Source of the DNA: Streptomyces sp. DHE7-1
Lineage (GTDB): Bacteria; Actinomycetota; Actinomycetes; Streptomycetales; Streptomycetaceae
DNA: 64,000 bases
Direction of reading: 5' to 3'
Assembly: GCA_016432725.1 (NCBI GenBank)
Contig: JACJDG010000003.1
Coordinates: 5,610,001 to 5,674,000 of the forward strand
The position numbers and the translations under genes were made by a program. The first letter of the stretch is position 1, and each line of letters begins with the position of its first letter. Positions 9,963 to 19,620 of the stretch are shown in pieces. The notes under the pieces are model-generated. The model searched no databases, was not told where the DNA came from, and saw nothing but the letters and a program-made list of their open reading frames with translations.

Positions 9963-11501
9963 ATGCACAACCCGGGCAGCACCACCACCCCGGAACGATT
10001 TCCCGCCCAGGACCGCCTCGCGGACGGCGCGCAGTTCATCGCCGGCCGGCTGACCAAGGGCACCTCGGGCCGTACCCACACCGTGGTCGACCCGGCCACC
10101 GGCGAGGAGGTGTACACCTACGACCTGGCCGGCGCCGACGACGTCGACGCGGCCGTCGCGGCGGCGCGCGCGGCCTTCCCCGGCTGGGCGGGCGCCACCC
10201 CGGGTGAGCGCTCCGACGCCCTGCACCGGTTCGCGGCCGTGCTCGCCGAGCGCGCCGAGGAGTTCGCCCGCGCCGAGTCCCTGCAGTGCGGGAAGCCGCT
10301 CAAGCTCACCCGCGAGTTCGATGTGCCGGGGACCGTCGACAACACCGCCTTCTTCGCGGGTGCGGCCCGTCATCTGCAGGGGCAGGCGGCCGGCGAGTAC
10401 TCCGGCGACCACACGTCGTACGTCCGGCGCGAGGCGATCGGTGTCGTCGGGTCGATCGCGCCCTGGAACTACCCGCTGCAGATGGCCGCCTGGAAGATCC
10501 TCCCGGCCGTCGCCGCGGGCAACACCGTCGTGCTCAAGCCCGCCGAGCTGACCCCGCTCACCTCGCTGCTGTTCGCGCAAGCCGCCACGGCCGCGGGCAT
10601 CCCGGACGGTGTGATCAACATCGTCACCGGGACCGGCAGGGAGGCGGGCGAGCACCTCGTCGGCCACCCCGACGTGGCCATGACCTCCTTCACCGGCTCC
10701 ACCGCCGTCGGCAGGCGGGTCGCCGAGGTCGCCACCGCCACCGTCAAGCGCCTCCACCTGGAACTCGGCGGCAAGGCACCCTTCGTCGTCTTCGACGACG
10801 CGGACCTGGAGGCGGCCGCCAACGGGGCCGTCGCCGGCGCGCTCATCAACACCGGCCAGGACTGCACGGCCGCCACGCGCGCGTACGTGCAGCGACCGCT
10901 GTACGAGGCCTTCGTGGAGCGGACGGCCGCGCTCATGGAGACCGTACGGCTCGGCGACCCGTTCGCGCCCGGTACCGACCTCGGTCCGCTCGTCTCGCAC
11001 GCCCAGCGCGACCGGGTCGCCGGCTTCGTGGACCGGGCCCGCGGCTACGCGCGTGTGGTGACCGGCGGCGAGGCTCCCGAGGGGGACCTCGCCAAGGGCG
11101 CCTACTACCGGCCCACCCTGGTCACCGGCGCGGCCCAGGACAGCGAGATCGTCCAGTCCGAGATCTTCGGCCCGGTACTGGTCGTCCTGCCGTTCGACGG
11201 TGATGACGAGGGCCTCCGGCTGGCCAACGACACCCCGTACGGCCTGGCCGCCTCCGCCTGGACCGGTGGTGTCTACCGGGCCGGGCGCGCCACCCGCGAG
11301 ATCAAGGCCGGCTGTGTGTGGATCAACGACCACATCCCGATCATCAGCGAGATGCCGCACGGCGGCTACAAGGCCTCCGGCTTCGGCAAGGACATGTCCG
11401 CGTACTCGTTCGAGGAGTACACGCAGGTCAAGCACGTAATGTTCGACAACACCGCGGTGGCCCGGAAGGACTGGCACCGCACCGTGTTCGGGGACCGCTA
11501 G
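9963..11501 (+). CDS. Gamma-aminobutyraldehyde dehydrogenase (full-length)
   Basis: A 512-residue NAD-dependent aldehyde dehydrogenase with all family landmarks: PWNYPLQMAAWKI, the cofactor segment FTGSTAVGRR, the general-base glutamate in LELGGKAPFVVF, the catalytic cysteine in GQDCTAATRA and EIFGPVLVV. It very likely oxidises 4-aminobutyraldehyde to GABA, since it leads an operon with a polyamine importer and a putrescine-oxidase-like flavoprotein. GGAGGAGAGCGAC precedes the ATG. The next gene starts 49 bases after the stop, suggesting co-transcription of 9963-17143. It is the complete counterpart of the fragment at 2-622. Confidence 0.93.
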   Translation: MHNPGSTTTPERFPAQDRLADGAQFIAGRLTKGTSGRTHTVVDPATGEEVYTYDLAGADDVDAAVAAARAAFPGWAGATPGERSDALHRFAAVLAERAEEFARAESLQCGKPLKLTREFDVPGTVDNTAFFAGAARHLQGQAAGEYSGDHTSYVRREAIGVVGSIAPWNYPLQMAAWKILPAVAAGNTVVLKPAELTPLTSLLFAQAATAAGIPDGVINIVTGTGREAGEHLVGHPDVAMTSFTGSTAVGRRVAEVATATVKRLHLELGGKAPFVVFDDADLEAAANGAVAGALINTGQDCTAATRAYVQRPLYEAFVERTAALMETVRLGDPFAPGTDLGPLVSHAQRDRVAGFVDRARGYARVVTGGEAPEGDLAKGAYYRPTLVTGAAQDSEIVQSEIFGPVLVVLPFDGDDEGLRLANDTPYGLAASAWTGGVYRAGRATREIKAGCVWINDHIPIISEMPHGGYKASGFGKDMSAYSFEEYTQVKHVMFDNTAVARKDWHRTVFGDR

Positions 11502-11550
11502 CAACGACAGGCCCGACCAGGCCGACCCCATCCGAAAGGGCACCACGCGC

Positions 11551-12798
11551 ATGGAGCAGTACGAGCCCGACCGCCTGACCCCGCCCCAAGCGGCCGCCAT
11601 GCGGCGCAGTCTGCGCAACGGCAGGGCCGCGATGACCCGCCGGTCGCTGCTGCGCGCCTCCGCGGGCGGCGCGCTGACGGTCGGCGGCCTCGGGGCGCTG
11701 AGCGGCTGCGGCATCCCCGCCGCGGGCAAGACCCAGGGCGGCACGTCCGCCCAGGACCACTCGGCCCAGGAGAAGGTCGTCAACTTCTCCAACTGGACCG
11801 AGTACATCGACGTCGACGACAGCGGGAAGCGGCACCCCACGCTGGAGACGTTCCGCCGGCGGACCGGCATCACGGTCAAGTACACCGAGGACATCAACGA
11901 CAACAACGAGTTCTTCGGCAAGATCAAGCCGCAGCTCGCCGCCGGCCAGGCCACCGGCCGCGACCTGATCGTCCTCACCGACTGGCTGGCAGCCCGGCTG
12001 ATCCGCCTGGGCTGGGTCCAGAAACTGGACCCGTCCAACCTGCCGCACGCCTACACCAACCTGTCGCCGCAGTTCCGCGACCCCGACTGGGACCCCGGCC
12101 GCGCCTACTCGTACCCCTGGCAGGGCATCCCGACGGTCATCGCCTACAACAAGAAGGCGCTCGACGGCGTCGAGGTGAAGTCGGTCTCCGACCTGCTCGA
12201 CAACCCGAAGCTCAAGGGCCGCGTCTCCTTCCTGTCCGAGATGCGCGACAGCATCGGCATGACGCTGCTCGACATGGGCAAGGACCCGGCGAAGTTCACC
12301 GACGACGACTTCGACGCGGTCACGGCCCGGCTCCAGAAGGCCGTCGACAAGGGCCAGATCCGCCGCTTCACCGGCAACGACTACACCTCGGACCTGACCA
12401 AGGGCGACATCGCCGCCTGCGTCGCCTGGGCCGGGGACGTGGTCCAGCTCAAGGCGGACAGCCCGGACGTCGACTTCGTCATCCCGGACAGCGGCTACAT
12501 GACGTCGACCGACAACATGCTGGTGCCCAACAAGGCGCGCCACAAGACGAACGCCGAGCGGCTGATCGACTTCTACTACGAGCCGCAGCAGGCCGCCGAG
12601 CTCGCCGCGTACATCAACTACGCGACTCCCGTCGACGGTGTGAAGCCCTACCTTGCGAAGATCGACAACGACGCGGCGAACAACCCGCTGATCGTTCCCG
12701 ACAAGGCCATGCAGGCCAAGTCGCACTCCTTCCGCTCGCTGAGCCAGAAGGAAGAGACGGCCTACGAAGAGAAGTTCGCGAAGCTCACAGGGGCGTGA
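11551..12798 (+). CDS. potD: Spermidine/putrescine ABC transporter substrate-binding lipoprotein
   Basis: A 415-residue extracytoplasmic binding protein. TRRSLLRASAGG is a twin-arginine motif and ends in the lipobox LSGC, so it is a Tat-exported lipoprotein. About 25 residues lie before the motif, long but usual for Tat signals. The mature domain contains FSNWTEYIDVDD, TEDINDNNEFFGKI and IRRFTGNDYTSDL, typical of PotD-type polyamine binders, and ends with the RLIDFYYEPQQAAELAAYIN block. It stands between the dehydrogenase and potA, with its TGA 5 bases before the potA ATG. It is paralogous to the orphan copy at 795-1982. Confidence 0.93.
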   Translation: MEQYEPDRLTPPQAAAMRRSLRNGRAAMTRRSLLRASAGGALTVGGLGALSGCGIPAAGKTQGGTSAQDHSAQEKVVNFSNWTEYIDVDDSGKRHPTLETFRRRTGITVKYTEDINDNNEFFGKIKPQLAAGQATGRDLIVLTDWLAARLIRLGWVQKLDPSNLPHAYTNLSPQFRDPDWDPGRAYSYPWQGIPTVIAYNKKALDGVEVKSVSDLLDNPKLKGRVSFLSEMRDSIGMTLLDMGKDPAKFTDDDFDAVTARLQKAVDKGQIRRFTGNDYTSDLTKGDIAACVAWAGDVVQLKADSPDVDFVIPDSGYMTSTDNMLVPNKARHKTNAERLIDFYYEPQQAAELAAYINYATPVDGVKPYLAKIDNDAANNPLIVPDKAMQAKSHSFRSLSQKEETAYEEKFAKLTGA

Positions 12799-12803
12799 CG
12801 ACC

Positions 12804-13958
12804 ATGACGACAGACACCAGCGGCGACGTCCGCCTCTCCGGTATCAGCAAGACCTACGACAACGGCTTCACCGCCGTGCAGCCGCTCGACCTGACCGTGC
12901 CGCAGGGTTCCTTCTTCGCCCTGCTCGGCGCCTCCGGCTGCGGCAAGACGACCACCCTGCGCATGATCGCCGGCCTGGAGGAGCCCTCCTCCGGCACCGT
13001 GCACCTCGGCGACCAGGACGTCACCCGCCTGCCGCCGTACAAGAGGCCCGTGAACACGGTCTTCCAGTCCTACGCCCTCTTCCCGCACCTCGACATCTTC
13101 GAGAACGTCGCCTTCGGCCTGCGCCGGCGCGGCATCAAGAGCGTGAAGAAGCAGGTCGAGGAGATGCTGGAGCTGGTCCAGCTCGGCGAGCAGGCCCGCA
13201 AGAAACCCCACCAGCTCTCCGGCGGCCAGCAGCAGCGGGTCGCGGTGGCCCGCGCGCTGATCAACCACCCGAAGGTGCTCCTCCTCGACGAGCCCCTCGG
13301 CGCCCTCGACCTCAAGCTGCGCCGCCAGATGCAGCTCGAGCTCAAGCGCATCCAGACCGAGGTCGGCATCACCTTCGTGCACGTCACCCACGACCAGGAG
13401 GAGGCCATGACGATGGCCGACACGGTCGCGGTGATGAACGCCGGCCGGGTCGAGCAACTGGGCGCGCCCAGCGACCTGTACGAGAACCCGCGCACGACCT
13501 TCGTGGCGAACTTCCTCGGCACCTCCAACCTGATCGAGGCCGAGGTCGGCACCACGAACGGCGACGACATCGTGCTCAAGGCCGGCGGCGGCAAGCTGGT
13601 GCTGCCCCGGGCGAGGTGTTCCGCCCCGGCGACGGCCGGCGGCAAGGTGCTGGTCGGCATCCGCCCCGAGAAGATCGCCCTCACCCACGCCGACGACGCC
13701 GGCTCCATCCCCGAGGGCCGCAACCGCCTCACCGGCAGGATCGCCGACGCCAGTTTCATCGGCGTCTCCACGCAGTACGTCATCGACAGCCCCGTCTGCG
13801 ACGAACTCGCCGTCTACGTCCAGAACGTCGAGCGCGACGGGCGGCTGGTCCCCGGTGCCGAGGTCGTCCTGCACTGGAGCCCGGCGCACACCTTCGGACT
13901 CGACGCCTCCCAGGACATCGACGCCGGTGTCGAGACCGTCGAGGAAGAGGCCGCCTGA
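12804..13958 (+). CDS. potA: Polyamine ABC transporter ATP-binding protein
   Basis: A 384-residue import ATPase. Walker A GASGCGKTTTLRM, Q-loop region NTVFQSYALFPHLD, signature LSGGQQQRVAVARAL, Walker B LLLDEPLGALD and switch histidine FVHVTHDQ are intact. A C-terminal TOBE region with GIRPEKIALT follows, as in PotA/MalK-type ATPases. The ATG at 12804 has AGGGG ten bases upstream; a GTG at 12795 overlapping the potD stop is possible. The potB ATG follows the stop by two bases. The segment around 13606-13630 (LPRARCSAPATAGG) is slightly unusual but in frame. Confidence 0.94.
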   Translation: MTTDTSGDVRLSGISKTYDNGFTAVQPLDLTVPQGSFFALLGASGCGKTTTLRMIAGLEEPSSGTVHLGDQDVTRLPPYKRPVNTVFQSYALFPHLDIFENVAFGLRRRGIKSVKKQVEEMLELVQLGEQARKKPHQLSGGQQQRVAVARALINHPKVLLLDEPLGALDLKLRRQMQLELKRIQTEVGITFVHVTHDQEEAMTMADTVAVMNAGRVEQLGAPSDLYENPRTTFVANFLGTSNLIEAEVGTTNGDDIVLKAGGGKLVLPRARCSAPATAGGKVLVGIRPEKIALTHADDAGSIPEGRNRLTGRIADASFIGVSTQYVIDSPVCDELAVYVQNVERDGRLVPGAEVVLHWSPAHTFGLDASQDIDAGVETVEEEAA

Positions 13959-13960
13959 CC

Positions 13961-14889
13961 ATGACGACGCTGCAAGAGGCGCCACCGCCCCTCGCCCCCG
14001 CCGAACCGGCGAAGAAGCCCCGCGCGGGCGCGGCCGGCTCACCCCGTACTGGCTGCTGCTGCCCGGCCTGCTGTGGCTGGTCGTGTTCTTCGCGCTGCCG
14101 ATGATCTACCAGGCCTCCACGTCCGTGCAGACGGGCTCCCTGGAAGACGGCTACAAGGTCACCTGGCACTTCGTGACGTACTGGGACGCCCTGGCCGAGT
14201 ACTGGCCGCAGTTCCTGCGCTCCGTCCTCTACGCGGCCGCCGCGACGGTCCTGTGCCTGCTGCTCGGCTACCCGCTGGCCTACCTCATCGCCTTCCGGGC
14301 GGGCCGCTGGCGCAACCTGATCATGGTGCTGGTGATCGCGCCGTTCTTCACCAGCTTCCTGATCCGCACCCTGGCCTGGAAGACGATCCTCGCCGACAGC
14401 GGCCCGGTCGTGCACACGCTGAACTCGCTGCACGTCCTGGACCTGACGAACTGGATCGGCTGGACCGCGGGCGACCGCGTCCTCGCCACCCCGCTCGCGG
14501 TGGTCTGCGGACTCACGTACAACTTCCTGCCGTTCATGATCCTGCCGCTGTACACCTCGCTGGAGCGGATCGACGGGCGGCTGCACGAGGCGGCCGGCGA
14601 CCTGTACGCCAAGCCGTGGACCACCTTCCGCAAGGTGACCTTCCCGCTGTCGATGCCGGGCGTGGTCTCCGGCACGCTGCTCACCTTCATCCCCGCGGCC
14701 GGTGACTACGTCAACGCCGAACTCCTCGGCTCCACCGACACCCGCATGATCGGAAACGTCATCCAGACCCAGTTCCTGCGGATCCTGGACTATCCGACCG
14801 CCGCCGCGCTGTCCTTCATCCTCATGGCCGCGATCCTGCTCATGGTCACGGTCTACATCCGCCGGTCCGGGACGGAGGATCTGGTCTAA
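13961..14889 (+). CDS. potB: Polyamine ABC transporter permease, first subunit
   Basis: An integral membrane permease with about six helices, starting with LTPYWLLLPGLLWLVVFFAL after a 25-residue cytoplasmic tail. The EAA-type loop is visible as LHEAAGDLYAKPWTTFRKVT, followed by PLSMPGVVSGTLLTF. One base is missing in the G/C stretch at 14031-14034; restored, the length is 309 residues, normal for PotB. It pairs with PotC to form the membrane channel driven by PotA. Its TAA is followed immediately by the potC ATG. Confidence 0.9.
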
Positions 14890-15689
14890 ATGCCCCTCGT
14901 CACCTGGCTCAAGCGCCATCTCGTGGTCATCGCCGGGCTGTTCACGCTCGCCTATCTGCTGCTGCCGAACGTCGTCGTCACCGTGTTCTCCTTCAACAAG
15001 CCGAAGGGGCGCTTCAACTACGAGTGGCAGCAGTTCTCCACGGCGGCCTGGAAGGACCCGTGCGGTGTCGCCGACATGTGCGGCTCGCTGTCCCTCAGCC
15101 TCCAGATCGCCTTCTGGGCGACGATCGGGCCACCCTCCTCGGCACCATGATCGCCTTCGCGCTGGTCCGCTACCGCTTCCGCGCGCGGTCCGCCGTGAAC
15201 TCGCTGATCTTCCTGCCGATGGCCATGCCCGAGGTCGTCATGGCGGCCTCGCTGCTCACCCTGTTCCTGAACATGGGCGCTCAGCTCGGCTTCTGGACGA
15301 TCCTGATCGCGCACATCATGTTCTGCCTCAGCTTCGTCGTCGTCGCGGTCAAGGCGCGCGTGATGTCGATGGACCCGCGCCTGGAGGAGGCCGCCCGGGA
15401 CCTGTACGCCGGTCCGGTGCAGACGTTCCTGCGGGTGACCCTGCCGATCGCGGCACCCGGCATCGCGGCGGGCGCGCTGCTGTCGTTCGCGCTCTCCTTC
15501 GACGACTTCATCATCACCAACTTCAACGCCGGCTCGACCGTCACCTTCCCCATGTTCGTGTGGGGCTCCGCGCAACGCGGAACGCCGGTGCAGATCAACG
15601 TCATCGGTACGGCCATGTTCCTCGTCGCCGTGCTGTTCGTCCTGGTCTCGATGCTCATCACCAACCGCCGTAACAGCCAGAAGGCGTAG
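14890..15689 (+). CDS. potC: Polyamine ABC transporter permease, second subunit
   Basis: The second channel subunit, with an N-terminal helix (HLVVIAGLFTLAYLLLPNVV) and five more. The EAA loop is LEEAARDLYAGPVQTFLRVT, followed by PIAAPGIAAGALLSFALSFDD, typical of PotC/PotI. One base is missing in the G run at 15127-15129 (ATIG to ATLLGTMIA); restored, it is 266 residues. It abuts potB and is followed after 23 bases by the FAD oxidase. Confidence 0.9.
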
Positions 15690-15712
15690 CAGCCCCGTAG
15701 GGAGTTGAAATC

Positions 15713-17143
15713 ATGGCCCCGAGCGCCATGAGTCGTGGCAAAGACAACTGGATCTCCGCTCTCTCCGAAGCCCAGCCGGTCCCGTACTGGCTGGAAGACC
15801 CCGGCAAGCCCCGCCCGGAGCCGGCCCTCACCGGCGCCGAGACCTGTGACCTGCTGGTGGTCGGCGGCGGGTACAGCGGACTGTGGACCGCGCTCAACGC
15901 CAAGGAGCGCGATCCGCGGCGGGACGTGGTCCTGCTGGAAGGCCGCGAGGTGGGCTGGGCCGCCTCCGGCCGCAACGGCGGCTTCTGCGCCGCGTCCCTC
16001 ACCCACGGGCTGCCCAACGGCCTGACCCGCTGGCCGGACGAGATCGGCCGGCTGGAGGAGCTGGGCCGGCGCAACCTCGACGAGATCGAGGCCGCCGTCG
16101 CCCGGCACGGCATCGACTGCGACTTCGAGCGCACCGGTGAGATCGACGTGGCCACCGAGACCTACCAGGCCCGGGAACTGCGCGACTGGCACCGGGAACT
16201 GGAGGCGAAGGGCCTCGCCGACGGCATCGAGTTCCTGGACGCCGACGCGGTGCGCGAGCAGGTGAACTCGCCCACCTTCGAGGCCGGCCTGTGGGACCGC
16301 CGGGGCGTGGCGATGCTGCACCCGGCCAAGCTGGCCTGGGGGCTGAAGCGGGCCTGCGTGGAACTCGGGGTGCGCGTCTACGAGCACACCCCCGCACTCA
16401 CCCTGAAGCAGTACGGCGCCGGGATGGCCGTACGCACCCCGTACGGCTCGGTCCGTGCCCGCTCGGTCGCGCTCGGCACGAACATCTTCCCGAGCCTGCT
16501 GCGGCGGGTGCGCTCGTACACCGTCCCGGTCTACGACTACGCGCTGATGACCGAGCCGCTGAGCGCCGACCGGCTGGCGTCGATCGGCTGGAAGAACCGT
16601 CAGGGCCTCGGCGACTCGGCGAACCAGTTCCACTACTTCCGGCTGTCCGCCGACAACCGGATCCTGTGGGGCGGGTACGACGCCGTCCACCACTACGGCG
16701 GCCGGGTGCGCGCCGAGTACGACGACCGCCCGGAGACCTACGCCAAGCTCGCCGGGCACTTCTTCACCTGCTTCCCGCAGCTCGAGGGCGTCCGCTTCAC
16801 CCACGCCTGGGGCGGGGCCATCGACACCTGCTCGCGCTTCTCCGCCTTCTTCGGCACCGCCCACCAGGGCAGGGTCGCGTACGCGGCGGGCTACACCGGT
16901 CTCGGTGTCGGAGCCACCCGCTTCGGCGCCGACGTGATGCTGGACCTGCTGGACGGGGAGCGCACCGAGCGGACCGAGCTGGAGATGGTGCGCCGCAAGC
17001 CGCTGCCGTTCCCGCCCGAGCCGTTCGCCTGGACCGGCATCGCGCTGACCAAGTGGTCGCTGGCCCGCGCGGACGCGCACGGCGGCCGGCGCAATCTGTG
17101 GCTGCGCACGATGGACCGGCTGGGCCTCGGCTTCGACAGCTGA
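15713..17143 (+). CDS. FAD-dependent amine oxidoreductase (PuuB-like gamma-glutamylputrescine/putrescine oxidase)
   Basis: A 476-residue DAO/GlpO-family flavoprotein. The dinucleotide-binding motif VVGGGYSGLWTALNA lies near residue 45, followed by EGREVGWAASGRNGGF, which typifies PuuB-like oxidases. The C-terminal FAD-contact segment is GYTGLGVGATRFGAD. AGGGAGTTGAAATC precedes the ATG with ideal spacing. As the last gene of the polyamine operon it would oxidatively deaminate putrescine or its gamma-glutamyl form to the aldehyde used by the dehydrogenase at 9963. No gamma-glutamylputrescine synthetase is in this window, so the form oxidised is not known. Confidence 0.88.
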   Translation: MAPSAMSRGKDNWISALSEAQPVPYWLEDPGKPRPEPALTGAETCDLLVVGGGYSGLWTALNAKERDPRRDVVLLEGREVGWAASGRNGGFCAASLTHGLPNGLTRWPDEIGRLEELGRRNLDEIEAAVARHGIDCDFERTGEIDVATETYQARELRDWHRELEAKGLADGIEFLDADAVREQVNSPTFEAGLWDRRGVAMLHPAKLAWGLKRACVELGVRVYEHTPALTLKQYGAGMAVRTPYGSVRARSVALGTNIFPSLLRRVRSYTVPVYDYALMTEPLSADRLASIGWKNRQGLGDSANQFHYFRLSADNRILWGGYDAVHHYGGRVRAEYDDRPETYAKLAGHFFTCFPQLEGVRFTHAWGGAIDTCSRFSAFFGTAHQGRVAYAAGYTGLGVGATRFGADVMLDLLDGERTERTELEMVRRKPLPFPPEPFAWTGIALTKWSLARADAHGGRRNLWLRTMDRLGLGFDS

Positions 17144-17208
17144 ACCCGGCGCGGGGTGACCGGGCTCACTCGAAAGAGGGGCCGCAACCCGCGTAATGCA
17201 CCAGGGAC

Positions 17209-17259
17209 GACCTCCTTCTTCCTTCTGGACGCGACCGCGTCCGCGGGAACGAGGAGGTC
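17209..17259 (+). promoter_or_regulatory. Leader stem that can sequester the ribosome-binding site
   Basis: GACCTCC (17209-17215) is complementary to GGAGGTC (17253-17259), which contains the ribosome-binding site of the gene starting at 17266. The pairing extends to 9 bp with T17216-A17252 and a wobble. A smaller hairpin (17227-17233 with 17236-17242) lies inside the loop. This could hide the site until a ligand, temperature or ribosome opens it. Seen in sequence; function is inference. Confidence 0.35.
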
Positions 17260-17265
17260 TTCTTG

Positions 17266-17737
17266 ATGAGTGCGGCCAAGACGGCGATCGAGTGGCTGGT
17301 GGCCGTCGCGCCGGACCCCGAGGCCTGCCGCTGGGCGTGGGAGCGCAATCCGCTCGGTGTCACGCTGCTGCCCGCCGGCCGGTCCTGGGACGTGCTGATC
17401 CTGCCGGGGAGCTCGGGTATCCCACGCTCGACGTGCTCACCCGGGTCCTGGACCGGCCCGGCCCGGTGCTCGTCGACTTCGGCGACAGCCGGGTCGGCTT
17501 CTTCGTGCCGCCCGGCACCGCGGCCCGCTGGCTGGGCACCGGCATCCGTACCGCCGGGTCCGGGACCTGGATCGTCGTGCCGTACCCGGGCCGGGCGACC
17601 CGGACCGTGCGCTGGCTGGTGCAGCCGGACGGCTCGGGGACGCTGACCGACCCCGCGCTGCTGGAACTGGCGATGCACGAGGCGGCGGCGGTGCTGGCCC
17701 GGGCAGGAGAGGGACGGACAGCGACCCGACACCTTGA
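17266..17737 (+). CDS. Conserved-looking small protein of unknown function
   Basis: Opens with MSAAKTAIEWLVAVAPDPEA and continues with WERNPLGVTLLPAGRSWDVL, then LGYPTLDVLTRVLDRPGP, VDFGDSRVGFFVPPGTAARW and WIVVPYPGRATRTVRWLV. One base is missing in the G run at 17406-17409. The true stop is uncertain: as read, the frame runs far into the chitinase gene. A second missing base would bring the TGA at 17735-17737 into frame and give about 157 residues. The codon pattern supports coding. The sequence vaguely resembles the small bifunctional primase-like proteins of Streptomyces, but I cannot assign a function. The ribosome-binding site GAGGAGG is 8 bases upstream. Confidence 0.6.
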
Positions 17738-17760
17738 CAACCGGATTGGTCTGGACCAAG
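17734..17760 (+). promoter_or_regulatory. Chitinase promoter with DasR-type (dre) operator
   Basis: A consensus -35 hexamer TTGACA occupies 17734-17739. It is followed by ATTGGTCTGGACCAAG (17745-17760), which matches 12 of 16 bases of the DasR-responsive element ACTGGTCTAGACCACT and contains a perfect TTGGTC-N2-GACCAA inverted repeat. The operator would cover the spacer and -10 region, as in known Streptomyces chitinase promoters, so N-acetylglucosamine-dependent DasR control is likely. No good -10 hexamer is seen. Confidence 0.65.
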
Positions 17761-17805
17761 TTGAGTGCGCTCCGCTCCTCCAACTCCCCCGCTCCGGAGG
17801 CCCTT

Positions 17806-19620
17806 GTGGACCGCGCCAGACGCGACCGACGCCCCAGATCACTCCTCGCCCTGTTCACGGCCGCGCTGCTGGCCGTGCCGGGCGTCACCGCGCTCTCGTC
17901 GGCCGCCCACGCGGCCGACGCGGACCTGGCGCGCAACGGCGGCTTCGAGTCCGGCCTCGACGGCTGGACCTGCACGGCCGGGACCACGGTCACCTCACCC
18001 GTGCACAGCGGCGCTGCGGCGCTGCGGGCCACCCCGGCCGGCAGCGACAACGCCCAGTGCGCGCAGACGGTGACCGTGCAGCCGAACGCGCAGTACACCC
18101 TGTCCGGCTACGTACGCGGCTCCTACGTCTACCTCGGCGCGACCGGCACCGGCACCACCGACGTCTCCACCTGGACCCAGTCCGCCGCCGACTGGCAGAA
18201 GCTGACCACCACCTTCACCACCGGCGCCGCCACCACGAAGGTGACCGTCTACACGCACGGCTGGTACGGCACCGGCGCCTACCACGCCGACGACATCTCC
18301 CTGACCGGCCCGGGCGGGAGCGCGCAGCAGCCGCCCGCCGCGCCCACCGGCCTGAGGACCGGCACCGTCACCTCCTCCTCCGTCGCCCTGTCCTGGTCGG
18401 CGGTGGCGGGTGCCACCGGCTACGCGGTCTACCGCGACGGGGTCAGGGTGCAGACGGCGAGCGGCACCTCGGCCACCGTCACCGGGCTCACGCCCTCGAC
18501 GGCGTACGGCTTCCAGGTCACCGCGACCAACGACGCGGGCGAGTCCGCGAAGTCGGCCACGGTGACCGCGACGACCCCGGCCGGCACCGGCGGCGGCTCA
18601 CCCGGCCTGCCCCCGCACGCACTGGTCGGCTACCTCCACACCACCTTCGCCAACGGCTCGGGTTACACGCGCCTCGCCGACGTGCCCGAGAGCTGGGACG
18701 TCATCGACCTCGCCTTCGGCGAGCCGACCTCGGTCACCTCCGGCGACATCCGGTTCAACCGCTGCCCGGTCACCCAATGCCCGAACGTGGAGAGCGACGC
18801 CGACTTCAAGGCGGCGATCAAGGCCAAGCAGGCGGCCGGCAAGAAGGTGCTGATCTCCATCGGCGGCCAGAACGGCCAGGTCCAGCTCACCACGACGGCC
18901 GCGCGGGACACCTTCGTCGGCTCCGTCTCGAAGATCATCGACGACTACGGCCTGGACGGCCTCGACATCGACTTCGAGGGGCACTCGCTCTCGCTGAACG
19001 CGAACGACACGGACTTCAGGAACCCGACCACCCCGGTGATCGTCAACCTGATCTCCGCCCTGAGGACCCTGAAGGCCAGGTACGGCTCGGAGTTCGTGCT
19101 GACGATGGCGCCGGAGACCTTCTTCGTGCAGAACGGCTACCAGTACTACGGCACCGGCAAGTGGGGCGGCCAGGACCCGCGCTGCGGGGCGTACCTCCCG
19201 GTCATCCACGCCCTGCGCGACGACCTGACCCTGCTGCACGTCCAGGACTACAACTCCGGCCCGGTCATGGGCCTGGACAACCAGTACCACTCCATGGGCG
19301 GCGCCGACTTCCACATCGCCATGACCGACATGCTGCTCACCGGCTTCCCGGTGGCGGGCGACGCGAACAACGTCTTCCCGCCGCTGCGCCCCGACCAGGT
19401 CGCCATCGGCATGCCGGCCTCGGTCAACGCGGGCAACGGCTACGTCTCGCCGTCCGAGGTCACCAAGACCCTGGACTGCCTCACGAAGAGGACGAACTGC
19501 GGCTCGTACGCGACCCACGGGACCTGGCCCGCCCTGCGGGGTCTGATGACCTGGTCGGTGAACTGGGACCGCTTCTCGAACTGGGAGTTCCAGAAGAACT
19601 TCGACGCGTACTTCGGCTGA
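17806..19620 (+). CDS. Secreted GH18 chitinase with carbohydrate-binding and fibronectin III domains
   Basis: A 604-residue secreted enzyme. The GTG at 17806 sits 5 bases after a perfect GGAGG. A basic N-terminus and hydrophobic stretch (LLALFTAALLAVPG) end at a probable A-H-A cleavage site. Next comes a beta-sandwich binding module starting LARNGGFESGLDGW (about residues 40-165), a fibronectin type III domain (PAAPTGLRTG to ATTPAG, about 180-260) and a GH18 barrel with the catalytic motif DGLDIDFEG near residue 385. It hydrolyses chitin outside the cell. The promoter carries a dre-like site, linking it to N-acetylglucosamine metabolism. It converges on the PAP2 gene. Confidence 0.95.
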   Translation: MDRARRDRRPRSLLALFTAALLAVPGVTALSSAAHAADADLARNGGFESGLDGWTCTAGTTVTSPVHSGAAALRATPAGSDNAQCAQTVTVQPNAQYTLSGYVRGSYVYLGATGTGTTDVSTWTQSAADWQKLTTTFTTGAATTKVTVYTHGWYGTGAYHADDISLTGPGGSAQQPPAAPTGLRTGTVTSSSVALSWSAVAGATGYAVYRDGVRVQTASGTSATVTGLTPSTAYGFQVTATNDAGESAKSATVTATTPAGTGGGSPGLPPHALVGYLHTTFANGSGYTRLADVPESWDVIDLAFGEPTSVTSGDIRFNRCPVTQCPNVESDADFKAAIKAKQAAGKKVLISIGGQNGQVQLTTTAARDTFVGSVSKIIDDYGLDGLDIDFEGHSLSLNANDTDFRNPTTPVIVNLISALRTLKARYGSEFVLTMAPETFFVQNGYQYYGTGKWGGQDPRCGAYLPVIHALRDDLTLLHVQDYNSGPVMGLDNQYHSMGGADFHIAMTDMLLTGFPVAGDANNVFPPLRPDQVAIGMPASVNAGNGYVSPSEVTKTLDCLTKRTNCGSYATHGTWPALRGLMTWSVNWDRFSNWEFQKNFDAYFG

